From NCBI RefSeq assembly GCF_020873875.1, contig NZ_JAHWGU010000009.1:124001-188000 (forward strand): a DNA stretch of 64,000 bases. Reading direction: 5' to 3'. Both the position numbers and the translations under genes were made by a program. This DNA is from Actinoplanes sp. DH11. Lineage in GTDB: Bacteria; Actinomycetota; Actinomycetes; Mycobacteriales; Micromonosporaceae. The notes beneath the pieces were generated by a model, which made no database searches, had not been told where the DNA came from, and saw nothing but the letters and a program-made list of their open reading frames with translations. Shown in pieces: positions 50,078 through 57,868 of this stretch (position 1 is the first letter of the stretch; each line of letters opens with the position of its first letter).

Positions 50078-53000
50078 GTGGCACAGGGTCTGACCTACAA
50101 CGACGCGCTCAAGCTGCTCGGCGGGTCCGGCCCGCTGCTGCGGCTCACCGACAACACGCTGGGCGGCGCACTCGCGGTGGCTACGGCGGGCGGCAGCGAG
50201 GCCGCGACGAGCCTCTTCGACGCCAAGACCGAGGTGATCCGGCTCGGCCGCCTGGTGTCGGCGAGGATCACCGATCTGGTACGGGGCCAGAGCCGCTACA
50301 ACCGCAGCCAGCGCCTGCACGCCGCACACGGAGTGCTCGTCGTCACCGCGTTCTTCGAGGCCCTGGAGGGCTTCCTGGACGTGACCGGGGGCAGCCCGCC
50401 CGGCCTGTCCCGGGAGGACCAGATCGCCCTGCTGGCGGCCGTGCGGGAGCAGACCGGCGGCTGGCCGGAGCTGCTGCTCGCCGCCCCGATCCCCGGCCCC
50501 GGCCCGGACACCGGTCACGACGAGCTGCTGCGGCAGCTGACCGGCTGGTACACCGTCCGGGCCGCCGCGGTAGCCGCCGGAACCGCCGTCGGTGACCTGT
50601 CCGCGAGCGTGCTGCCGGAGCTGGCCGTCGCCCGGTACGAGGAGAGCCTGCGCCGCCTCACCGAGGAGGTCCCCGAGTTCGCCATCTGGATGGGTCACCA
50701 GGAGAACCGGGCCACCGCACGGGGGCTGGAGGCTCTGGAGGCCACCCTGCTCCGGGTCACCTCGCACCGCGACCCGGTACGTCACCGGCAGGCGCTCGCC
50801 ATCGCCTACCGTGCCGACCTGGGCCGGCCCATCCTCGGCGGCGACACCGGTGACCTGTCGATGCCGAGCCTCGGCACCGCGTACCTCGACCCGCGCTTCC
50901 GGGTGAAACCGGCCGGACCCGGTGCCCGCCCCGCCCAGGAGGAGTGGTGGGACACCGGGATCGGCGCCGACTTCGCCGGTTTCCTGGGCACCTACCTGAC
51001 CACGCCGTACGCCGTCCAGGCCCCGCTGCTCCTGCTCGGCCAGCCCGGCGCCGGAAAGTCGTCGCTCACCCGGATCCTCGCCGCCCGGCTGCCGGCGAGC
51101 GATTACCTCGTCGTCCGGGTGGTGCTGCGGGAGGTGCCGGCCGAGGCGGGGATCCAGGAGCAGATCGAGTTCGCGTTGCGCAACGCCATCGGCGAGACCG
51201 TGGCGTGGGCCGACATCACCCGGGAGGCCGACGGCGCGATGCCGGTCGTGCTGCTCGACGGCTTCGACGAGTTGCTCCAGGCCACCGGCATCCACCAGTC
51301 CGACTACCTGCAGCGGGTGGCGGCGTTCCAGCAGCGGGAGGCGGCGCTGGGCCGACCGGCCGCGGTGCTGGTCACCAGCCGGGTGGCGGTCGCTGACCGG
51401 GCCCGTCTCCCGGCCGGCACCCTCGCGGTCCGGCTGGAACCCTTCGACGAGCCGCAGCTCGACCGCTGGATCGCCACCTGGAACCACGCCAACGCCGCGT
51501 ACTGGCAGGCGACCGGCCGCCGTCCGCTCACCCGGGATGTGCTCGGCCGTTATCCGGACCTCGCCGAGCAGCCGCTCCTGCTGCTGATGCTGGCGCTCTA
51601 CGACGCCGACGACAACGCCGTCCAGGGCGCCGGTGAGGCCCTCAGCACCGCGCAGCTCTACGAACGCCTGCTGCACCGGTTCGCCGAGCGCGAGGTCCGC
51701 CGCATCCACCGCAACCAGCCCGAACCCACGGTTCCCGGCCTGGTCGAGGACGAGTTGCTGCGGCTGTCCGTGGTGGCGTTCGCGATGTTCCACCGCGGGC
51801 GCCTCTGGGTGACCACCGAGGAACTCGACAGCGACCTCGCCCAGCTCGGCCTGCCACCTCGCGGCCGGGAGACCGAGGCGTTCCGCAGCCCGCTCACCGC
51901 GGGACAGGAGATGGTCGGGCGCTTCTTCTTCATCCAGAAGGCGCAGGCGCAACGCGACGACCGGACCCTGCAGACGTACGAGTTCCTGCACGCCACCTTC
52001 GGCGAATACCTGGTGGCCCGGCTCGTGGTGCAGGCACTCACCGACGCCGCGGTCCGTGCGAAGGCCCGGACCCTGACGCTCGGCGCCGGTGCCGAGGACG
52101 AGCAGGTGCGGTCGTTGCTGGGGTACACCCCGCTCTGTGCCCGGGCCACGGTGCTGCCGTTCGTCCGGGAACTGCTGGGCGGGTCGGCCGACATCCGGGC
52201 CTGGCTGACGGACCGGCTGCGGGTCGCGGTGACCCGCCCCGAGTTCACCCCGCGAACCTACCGGCCGGTGGACAAGCGGACCGATCACTGGATGTCGACG
52301 TACTCCTTCAACCTCGCCGTCCTCACCCTGGCCTGCGGTGGCGAGGTGCGCGCCTCGGAACTGTTCCAGCACGCCCGGGACCCGGCGGCCTGGCTGCGCG
52401 ACCAGGCCCTGATGTGGCGGGCGGCCGTGCCGGGCAGCATGTTCCTCGACGCGATGGCGTCCATCACGGTCGTCCGCAGGTGGACCCCCGACGAGCGCAG
52501 GGACTTGATCTTGGTCCGGGCGGTGAGCGGTGCGGACGTCTCCGCGGACGCCCTCTGGGTGCACGGGTTGCGGCCGAGCGCCCCACTACGGTCCGCGGAG
52601 GCGGGGACCACATTGCCCGGATCGTTCAGGTTGGCGCCGGCTCTGGTGTCGATGCAGCTCAGCGGTGCTCTCGGGGACGACCTGCTGCGGCACACCCTGG
52701 AACCGATGCTGAGATCGATGCCGGACGAGGTCACCGGCCTGGTCGTGCACGGCCCGGACGACGCCGAGTCACCGGCGCGCACCCTGCTCGAACTCTGGCA
52801 GGCTTCGTTCGTGGAGGGCGGTCCCGATCTGCCTGACGCCTATGAGCGAGCGGTCGTGGCCGTGACCAGCAGGGAGCAGACCGGCTTCGAGTCCGGCCGG
52901 GGTGCCGGCATGGTTCTGCACTTCCTGGCTTCCGACTCCCACCGCCTGCCGTCGGCCACGGTGATCCGCCTGCTCCGGAAGCTACGGCTGTTCCGTGACA

Positions 53001-53329
53001 CGTTTACTTCCGCCGACGTGACGCTCACCTTGTTGTGCCTTTTCCGCTGCGGCGCCGCGGACAGCCCGGACGGACGGATCGAACTGGCCGCGGCGTTGGA
53101 TCGCGTGGTGATCATCGCCCGACGTCTTGCCCCGCACGAGTGCCTTCAGCTGCTTGATGCCTTCAGCTGGGCAGGCTCGCGCTCGACTGTCGAGGAGGCC
53201 TGGAGTGCGGTGGAGGACTGCCTCGGCGGAGAGTGGAACCGGCGTGAGCTCACGCATTCCCCGGATCTGGCGCGACGGGTGGGCTTGGCGCGGGCCCGTC
53301 TCGAGGGACGGTTCGGGCGCCTTCGGTGA
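50078..53329 (+). CDS. NACHT-type STAND NTPase with N-terminal helical domain (candidate defence protein)
   Basis: The 1083-aa protein has residues 1-270 as a helical domain opening LTYNDALKLLGGSGPLL, with LFDAKTEVIRLGRLVSARI and AHGVLVVTAFFEALEGFL, resembling the NACHT N-terminal helical domains common in actinobacteria. The NTPase follows: Walker A GQPGAGKSSLTRIL (about 320), Walker B VVLLDGFDELLQ (about 390), sensor LVTSRVAV and FLHATFGEYLVARL at the NACHT end (about 635). The remaining 400 residues are a helical sensor region without obvious LRR or TPR repeats. Bacterial NACHT proteins include anti-phage sensors. The effector activity of the N-terminal domain is not clear. A perfect palindrome and leaderless promoter precede it. 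Confidence 0.8.
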   Translation: MAQGLTYNDALKLLGGSGPLLRLTDNTLGGALAVATAGGSEAATSLFDAKTEVIRLGRLVSARITDLVRGQSRYNRSQRLHAAHGVLVVTAFFEALEGFLDVTGGSPPGLSREDQIALLAAVREQTGGWPELLLAAPIPGPGPDTGHDELLRQLTGWYTVRAAAVAAGTAVGDLSASVLPELAVARYEESLRRLTEEVPEFAIWMGHQENRATARGLEALEATLLRVTSHRDPVRHRQALAIAYRADLGRPILGGDTGDLSMPSLGTAYLDPRFRVKPAGPGARPAQEEWWDTGIGADFAGFLGTYLTTPYAVQAPLLLLGQPGAGKSSLTRILAARLPASDYLVVRVVLREVPAEAGIQEQIEFALRNAIGETVAWADITREADGAMPVVLLDGFDELLQATGIHQSDYLQRVAAFQQREAALGRPAAVLVTSRVAVADRARLPAGTLAVRLEPFDEPQLDRWIATWNHANAAYWQATGRRPLTRDVLGRYPDLAEQPLLLLMLALYDADDNAVQGAGEALSTAQLYERLLHRFAEREVRRIHRNQPEPTVPGLVEDELLRLSVVAFAMFHRGRLWVTTEELDSDLAQLGLPPRGRETEAFRSPLTAGQEMVGRFFFIQKAQAQRDDRTLQTYEFLHATFGEYLVARLVVQALTDAAVRAKARTLTLGAGAEDEQVRSLLGYTPLCARATVLPFVRELLGGSADIRAWLTDRLRVAVTRPEFTPRTYRPVDKRTDHWMSTYSFNLAVLTLACGGEVRASELFQHARDPAAWLRDQALMWRAAVPGSMFLDAMASITVVRRWTPDERRDLILVRAVSGADVSADALWVHGLRPSAPLRSAEAGTTLPGSFRLAPALVSMQLSGALGDDLLRHTLEPMLRSMPDEVTGLVVHGPDDAESPARTLLELWQASFVEGGPDLPDAYERAVVAVTSREQTGFESGRGAGMVLHFLASDSHRLPSATVIRLLRKLRLFRDTFTSADVTLTLLCLFRCGAADSPDGRIELAAALDRVVIIARRLAPHECLQLLDAFSWAGSRSTVEEAWSAVEDCLGGEWNRRELTHSPDLARRVGLARARLEGRFGRLR

Positions 53330-53476
53330 CCCGTACGCCGCTCAGCTCCGCCTCCTCGGCCGCCGCCAGAGCCGGCGCAGGCCGGCGGCCATGCGCCCCA
53401 TCGTCCTGTCGACCTCGCGCGTCGACTCGGTGTGCAGGTGGGCGATCAACCAGAAGTGATGCGGTGTCATGTGAGC

Positions 53477-53543
53477 ACGACGCCGCGGATTCCCCGGAAT
53501 CGACCGGTCGCCGGTGTCGATTTTCCGCCGGGCGCGGCGTCGT
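53477..53543. other. Nested stem structure upstream of the YCII genes
   Basis: The outer stem ACGACGCCGCG/CGCGGCGTCGT (53477-53487 with 53533-53543) encloses an inner stem AATCGAC/GTCGATT (53498-53504 with 53516-53522). It lies in the 237-bp gap 53330-53566, ending 13 bp before the ribosome site of the YCII gene. It could be a terminator or a leader structure. Confidence 0.5.
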
Positions 53544-53566
53544 CAGGGTGAGAGAAGGAGGAGATC

Positions 53567-53824
53567 ATGCGCTACATGCTCTGGATGCTGGGTGACGCCG
53601 GCGAGCATCACCGGGGGCAGCGGCTGCGCCCGGCGGCGGAGGCGGTCACGGTCCGGGTCCGGGACGGCGAGGTGCGGGTGACCGAGGGACCGTTCGCGGA
53701 CACATCGCAGCACATCGGCGCGTTTGAGATCGTCGACGTGCCCGATCTGGATCAGGCCATCGAGATCGCTTCCGGTCACCCGGCCGGTGTCGAGATCCGT
53801 CCCTTCCACCCCGCGGAGCACTGA
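53567..53824 (+). CDS. YCII/DGPF-domain protein 1
   Basis: The ATG is preceded by AGGAGGAGATC. The 85-aa protein is MRYMLWMLGDAGEH..., with VTEGPFADTSQHIGAFEIVDVPDLDQAIEIASGHP and a terminal IRPFHPAEH. It is a complete ferredoxin-like YCII fold of the DGPF subgroup, which is nearly always encoded beside ECF42 sigma factors. It starts a three-gene run with the next YCII gene 1 bp downstream. Confidence 0.85.
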   Translation: MRYMLWMLGDAGEHHRGQRLRPAAEAVTVRVRDGEVRVTEGPFADTSQHIGAFEIVDVPDLDQAIEIASGHPAGVEIRPFHPAEH

Positions 53825-53825
53825 C

Positions 53826-54134
53826 ATGAGAATCCTGGCCTTCGTCTGTGCCGACGACAGCCTCACCATGACGGCGGAGGAGAACACGATCGAGCAGTGG
53901 CTGGCGTCGACGCCGCAGCGCGTCGAGGGGCATCAGCTGCGTGGCCGGGAGGACGCCACGACCGTTCGTGACCACGGGGCGCTGATCACGGACGGACCGT
54001 TCGCGGACACCAAGGAGTGGATCGCCGGCTACGACATCCTCGACTGCGCGTCGCTGGAGGAGGCCGTGGCGATCGCCGCCGGGCATCCGCTGGCCCGGTT
54101 CGGGGCGATCGAGCTGCGCCCGTTCGACGAATGA
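53826..54134 (+). CDS. YCII/DGPF-domain protein 2
   Basis: The 102-aa protein contains the named motif in ITDGPFADTKEWIAGYDILDC, followed by LEEAVAIAAGHPLARFGAIELRPF. It is paralogous to the preceding gene. Its stop overlaps the sigma-factor start (ATGA), so the DGPF proteins and the sigma factor are made together. DGPF proteins are thought to influence the cognate ECF sigma factor; the mechanism is unknown. Confidence 0.88.
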   Translation: MRILAFVCADDSLTMTAEENTIEQWLASTPQRVEGHQLRGREDATTVRDHGALITDGPFADTKEWIAGYDILDCASLEEAVAIAAGHPLARFGAIELRPFDE

Positions 54135-55369
54135 CGCCGCACCGGGAGAAACCCTCGACGGACGCGGCGGGCGCGGTCGAGACGGCGTTCCGGGAGGAGT
54201 GGGGCCGGATCGTGGCGACCTTGATCCGGCTCACCGGTGACTGGGACCTGGCCGAGGAGTGCGCGCAGGACGCGTTCGCGAAGGCGCTGACCCGATGGCC
54301 GGTGGACGGCACACCGCGCAATCCGGGTGCCTGGCTGACCACGGCCGCCCGCAACCGGGCGATCGACCGGCTGCGCCGCGCGTCGGCCGAGGACGCGCGG
54401 CTGCGGGCGTTGCCGCCGGTGGAGTCGCGTGCGGAGGAGGGCCCGGTGCCGGACGACCGCCTGCAGTTGATCTTCACGTGCTGTCATCCGGCGCTGCCGC
54501 TGGACGCCCGGGTGGCGCTGACGCTGCGTACTCTCGCCGGTCTCACCACGCCGCAGATCGCCCGCGCCTTCCTGGTTCCGGAGGCGACCATGGCGCAACG
54601 GCTGGTCCGGGCGAAGCGCAAGATCCGTAACGCCGGGATCCCGTACCGCATCCCCGCCGCCCACCTGCTCCCGGAACGCCTCTCCGGCGTCCTCGCCGTG
54701 CTCTACCTGATGTTCAACGAGGGCTACTCGGCGGATCGGGGTGCCCTGGCGGACGAGGCGATCCGGCTCACCCGGGTGCTGGGCGCGCTGATGCCGGACG
54801 AACCGGAGGTGCGCGGCCTGCTCGCGTTGATGCTGCTGCACCACGCGCGGCGCGCCGCGCGCACCGACGCGGCGGGTGACCTGGTCACCCTCGCCGAGCA
54901 GGACCGATCCCGGTGGGATCAGGAGATGATCGAAGAAGGGGTACGCGTCCTCGAACAGTCCCGCGGTCGCGGCCCCTACCGGCTGCAGGCCGCGATCGCC
55001 GCCTGCCACGCGACCGCCGCGACGGCCGGCAGCACCGACTGGCCGCAGATCGCCGTGCTCTACGCCGCGCTGGCCCGGCTCGCCCCGTCCCCGGTGGTCG
55101 AGCTGAACCGGGCTGTCGCCGTGGCGGAGTCGGCCGGACCGGAGGCCGGTCTGGCGGTGCTGGACGGCGTCGACCTGCCCGGGTACCACCTGCTGCCGGC
55201 CGCCCGGGCCGAGCTGCTGCGTCGTCTGGGCCGGTTCGGGGAGGCCGCCGAGTGCTATCGCGAGGCGTTGTCGGCAGTCACGTCCGAGCCGGAACGCCGC
55301 TTCCTGACCGCCCGCCTCAGCGAGCTGCCGTGCGGAACCGCCGGCCAGTACGGCAACCGCCATTCGTGA
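54131..55369 (+). CDS. ECF42-type RNA polymerase sigma factor
   Basis: The 412-aa protein has region 2 at about 15-85 (LIRLTGDWDLAEECAQDAFAKAL, NPGAWLTTAARNRAIDRLRR) and region 4 at about 115-170 (LTLRTLAGLTTPQIARAFLVPEATMAQRLVRAKRKI). A C-terminal extension of 230 residues follows (LYLMFNEGYSADRGALADEAIRL, helical TPR-like), the defining addition of the ECF42 group. No anti-sigma factor is adjacent, as is usual for ECF42, where the C-terminal domain and the DGPF proteins are thought to take that role. Confidence 0.9.
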   Translation: MTPHREKPSTDAAGAVETAFREEWGRIVATLIRLTGDWDLAEECAQDAFAKALTRWPVDGTPRNPGAWLTTAARNRAIDRLRRASAEDARLRALPPVESRAEEGPVPDDRLQLIFTCCHPALPLDARVALTLRTLAGLTTPQIARAFLVPEATMAQRLVRAKRKIRNAGIPYRIPAAHLLPERLSGVLAVLYLMFNEGYSADRGALADEAIRLTRVLGALMPDEPEVRGLLALMLLHHARRAARTDAAGDLVTLAEQDRSRWDQEMIEEGVRVLEQSRGRGPYRLQAAIAACHATAATAGSTDWPQIAVLYAALARLAPSPVVELNRAVAVAESAGPEAGLAVLDGVDLPGYHLLPAARAELLRRLGRFGEAAECYREALSAVTSEPERRFLTARLSELPCGTAGQYGNRHS

Positions 55370-55389
55370 TCATGGCTGAGGCCGGCGGA

Positions 55390-55773
55390 TCAGGCGGTGA
55401 AGGGCGAGCAACGCATGGGGACACCCGGCGTCCGTAGCCGGGCTCCCTCCTCGATCAGGTCGCCGAGCCGGGCATCGGCCGCACTCAGCTCATCGATCTT
55501 CGCGCGGATCCGGGCGCGCTCGGCGGCCAGCTGCGCGAGCATCTCGGGCGTGCTCATGCCGTCGTCCAGGAACGGCAGGAGACCCTTGATCGTCTTGCTG
55601 CCGAGGCCGGCGGCGAAGAGTAGCTGGATGAACCTCACCGAGTCCACCGCGGTCACCGGGTAGCGCCGATGACCGCCCGAGCTGCGATCGGGTACGAGGA
55701 GCTCCTGTTCCTCGTAGTAACGCAGGGCCCGCACGCTCACTCCGGTTCCGTGGGCCAGCTCCCCGATGCGCAA
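55390..55773 (-). CDS. MerR-family regulator
   Basis: The 127-aa protein opens with MRIGELAHGTGVSVRALRYYEEQELL (winged helix-turn-helix). It continues with YPVTAVDSVRFIQLLFAAGLGSKTIKGLLPFL and a C-terminal coiled coil (LAQLAAERARIRAKIDELSAADARLGDLI). Two cysteine-free ends argue against metal sensing. It is divergent from the short-chain dehydrogenase; the shared region has a MerR-type promoter with a dyad in the long spacer. Confidence 0.9.
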   Translation of the reverse strand: MRIGELAHGTGVSVRALRYYEEQELLVPDRSSGGHRRYPVTAVDSVRFIQLLFAAGLGSKTIKGLLPFLDDGMSTPEMLAQLAAERARIRAKIDELSAADARLGDLIEEGARLRTPGVPMRCSPFTA

Positions 55774-55793
55774 AGATCCCCCAAACGTCTGAC

Positions 55794-55825
55794 TTGAATC
55801 TCACGTCAGCGTGACGTTTTAGCGT
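55794..55825 (+). promoter_or_regulatory. MerR-type promoter with central dyad
   Basis: -35 TTGAAT (55794-55799) and -10 TAGCGT (55820-55825) are separated by 20 bp, longer than usual. The spacer is centred on the perfect dyad ACGTCA-GCG-TGACGT (55803-55817). The -10 ends 7 nt before ATG 55832, so the mRNA is predicted leaderless. Confidence 0.7.
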
Positions 55826-55831
55826 AACCCC

Positions 55832-56536
55832 ATGAAGATCAACCAGGCCACCGCGCTCGTCACCGGCGCCAACCGCGGCATCGGCCGCGCGTTGGCCAAG
55901 GCCCTGCTGGAGCGCGGAGCGAAGGTCTACGCGACCGCGCGACGTCCGGAAACCCTCGATCTGCCCGGTGCCCACCTCCTGGCCCTCGACATCACCGATC
56001 CGGAAGCCGTCGCCGACGCCTCCCGAGCAGCGGGCGACGTCGACCTGCTGGTGAACAACGCCGGTGCGGGTTTCGGCGGCACCCTGCTGGGCGATCCGGA
56101 CAGCCTGCGCGCGGAGATGGAGGTCAACTTCTGGGGCACCCTGTCGATGGTCCGCGCGTTTGCCCCGGTCCTGGCCGCCAACGGTGGCGGCGCCGTCGTG
56201 AACATCGCGTCCGCCGCCTCCTGGTTCCCGCTGCCCGGCGCGACCGGCTACGCGGCGAGCAAGGCCGCGCAATGGAGCATGAGCAACGGCCTTCGGCATG
56301 AACTCGCCGCGCAGGGCACCCTGGTCACGTCGGTGCATCTCGGTCTGGCCGACACAGACCTGACCAAGGGCCTGGACCTGCCGAAAGTCGACCCCGCCGT
56401 CGTGGCGCGGGCAACCCTGGACGGCGTCGAGGCCGGACGGTACGAGGTTGTCGTCGACGACATCGCGGCCCTCTTCAAGTCGTCGGCCACCGCCGACCCC
56501 GAGGACTTCTACACGCGGCTCGCGCAGCTGATCTGA
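55832..56536 (+). CDS. Short-chain dehydrogenase/reductase
   Basis: This 234-aa classical SDR has TGANRGIGRAL (cofactor loop), DLLVNNAGAGFGGTLL (NNAG), the catalytic Ser in IASAASWFPL and Tyr-Lys in GYAASKAAQW. The YATARRP stretch after the second strand suggests NADP(H). The substrate is unknown. It is controlled by the divergent MerR protein, so a stress or xenobiotic response is likely. Confidence 0.9.
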   Translation: MKINQATALVTGANRGIGRALAKALLERGAKVYATARRPETLDLPGAHLLALDITDPEAVADASRAAGDVDLLVNNAGAGFGGTLLGDPDSLRAEMEVNFWGTLSMVRAFAPVLAANGGGAVVNIASAASWFPLPGATGYAASKAAQWSMSNGLRHELAAQGTLVTSVHLGLADTDLTKGLDLPKVDPAVVARATLDGVEAGRYEVVVDDIAALFKSSATADPEDFYTRLAQLI

Positions 56537-56612
56537 CCTGGCGTGTCCGGGCCCTGGACGTTACGTGGCAGACGGCCACCGCAGGCTGGAGGAGAGCTGC
56601 CGTGCGGGACCG

Positions 56613-56648
56613 CGTGCCCTCCCCCGATGGAGGCCGGGGGAGGGCACG
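56613..56648. terminator. Strong bidirectional terminator
   Basis: A perfect 14-bp stem (CGTGCCCTCCCCCG and its complement) with an 8-nt loop, between the convergent SDR (ends 56536) and pectate lyase (ends 56671). Confidence 0.85.
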
Positions 56649-56670
56649 CCGTTCGTGGAGGGACGGGACG

Positions 56671-57633
56671 TCAGACGTTGATGCGGCCGGCGCCGGCGTT
56701 GGCGGTCACGATGGACTTCACGCTCGACGCCGGGTCGGCGGTGTACGAGTACGGGATCGCCCGCACGCTGCCGCCGGTCTGCCCGCTGCCGGAGTTGACC
56801 AGCAAGTTGTTGCGGGCCACCAGCGTGCCCTCGTCCGACGAGCCTTCGCCGAGGTGGAACGGGTCGTCGACGTTCTCGAACGAGTTCGCCTCGACCAGGA
56901 CGCCGGCGCCCTCGGTGGACGCCACGCCGTACCCGGAGTTGTCGTAGTAGTAGTTGTTGTAGACGTGCACCGGGTTGCCGAACCGCACCCGGGGGTGCCG
57001 CTGCGTCGACGCGTCGAACCAGTTGTGGTGGTAGGTCACCCGCAGGTGCCCGGTGTCCTGGCTCGCGTTGCTGTCACTGTGCCCGAGCAGCATGGATTTG
57101 TCGTGGTCGAATACCCGGTTCCACGAGACGGTGATGAAATCGGAACCGCGTTTGATGTCGACCGCGCCGTCGTTCCCGTTGCTGAAACTGTTGTGGTCGA
57201 CCCAGATGTTGGTGGCCGACTCCTGCACGTTGATCGCGTCGTCGTTCCAATTCCGGAAAGAGAGATTACGGATGATGACGTTCCGGTCGCCGTTGATGTT
57301 GAATCCGCAGCCGACGATCGCGGCGCCGGAGTTCCCGATGATCGTCTTGTTGGAGCGGACCCGCAACATGCCGCTGCAGTTGATCGTCCCGGAGACCCGG
57401 ATGTTAGACGCCGCACTGGAACCGAGGGCCGAGGTCAGGGCGGACGCGCTGGTCACGGTCGTAGTGGCGGCGTTGCCACCACCGGTGGTGCCACCGTTCT
57501 GCGTCGCCCAGCCCACCAGGTCGGTGATGGCGTAGGTCTGGGCGGGGGCCGCTGCGGCCGCGCCGGTGGCCGCGCCCGCGAGAACGAGCGGCAACGCGGC
57601 GGCCACGGCGAGCCGGGGAATGAGGCCAGGCAT
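56671..57633 (-). CDS. Secreted pectate lyase, PL1 family
   Basis: The ATG at 57633 follows GGGAG. The 320-aa protein has a signal peptide (PRLAVAAALPLVLAGAATGAAAAA). The parallel beta-helix shows the PL1 signatures: NIWVDHNSFSNGNDGAVDIKRGSDFITVSWNRVFDHDKSML (Ca-binding Asp and vWiDH) and VTYHHNWFDASTQRHPRVRFG (catalytic Arg), then VHVYNNYYYDN. It cleaves polygalacturonate by beta-elimination outside the cell. A LacI-family-like operator precedes the gene. Confidence 0.93.
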   Translation of the reverse strand: MPGLIPRLAVAAALPLVLAGAATGAAAAAPAQTYAITDLVGWATQNGGTTGGGNAATTTVTSASALTSALGSSAASNIRVSGTINCSGMLRVRSNKTIIGNSGAAIVGCGFNINGDRNVIIRNLSFRNWNDDAINVQESATNIWVDHNSFSNGNDGAVDIKRGSDFITVSWNRVFDHDKSMLLGHSDSNASQDTGHLRVTYHHNWFDASTQRHPRVRFGNPVHVYNNYYYDNSGYGVASTEGAGVLVEANSFENVDDPFHLGEGSSDEGTLVARNNLLVNSGSGQTGGSVRAIPYSYTADPASSVKSIVTANAGAGRINV

Positions 57634-57695
57634 GTGGTACTCCCATTCGAAAAGCGTGATCCGCATTCGGGGAAACGCGGATCTTGGGGATGTGG

Positions 57696-57705
57696 GGAGC
57701 GCTCC
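57696..57705. promoter_or_regulatory. LacI/CebR-like operator GGAGCGCTCC
   Basis: This palindrome is the core of the well-known actinobacterial LacI-family (CebR-type) box TGGGAGCGCTCCCA and lies 63 bp upstream of the pectate lyase start. No LacI gene is in the window. Confidence 0.55.
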
Positions 57706-57753
57706 TGCGCCTTAGAAAAACATAGGTGTACATGGATGTGAAGAGGAATTCGT

Positions 57754-57770
57754 TTGCAGGATTCCTGCAA
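57754..57770. promoter_or_regulatory. 17-bp perfect palindrome between pectate lyase and trkH
   Basis: TTGCAGGA-T-TCCTGCAA is an uninterrupted operator-like palindrome 100 bp before the trkH start, in the divergent 235-bp region. Confidence 0.5.
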
Positions 57771-57868
57771 CAGGCAGTGCTGTGCGGCCCACCCGGCGTG
57801 GCGGCCCTCGTGGCGGCTTGCCGGGCACTGCTGCGACACCACTGTCCGCAGGGGCAATAATCGTCGGC

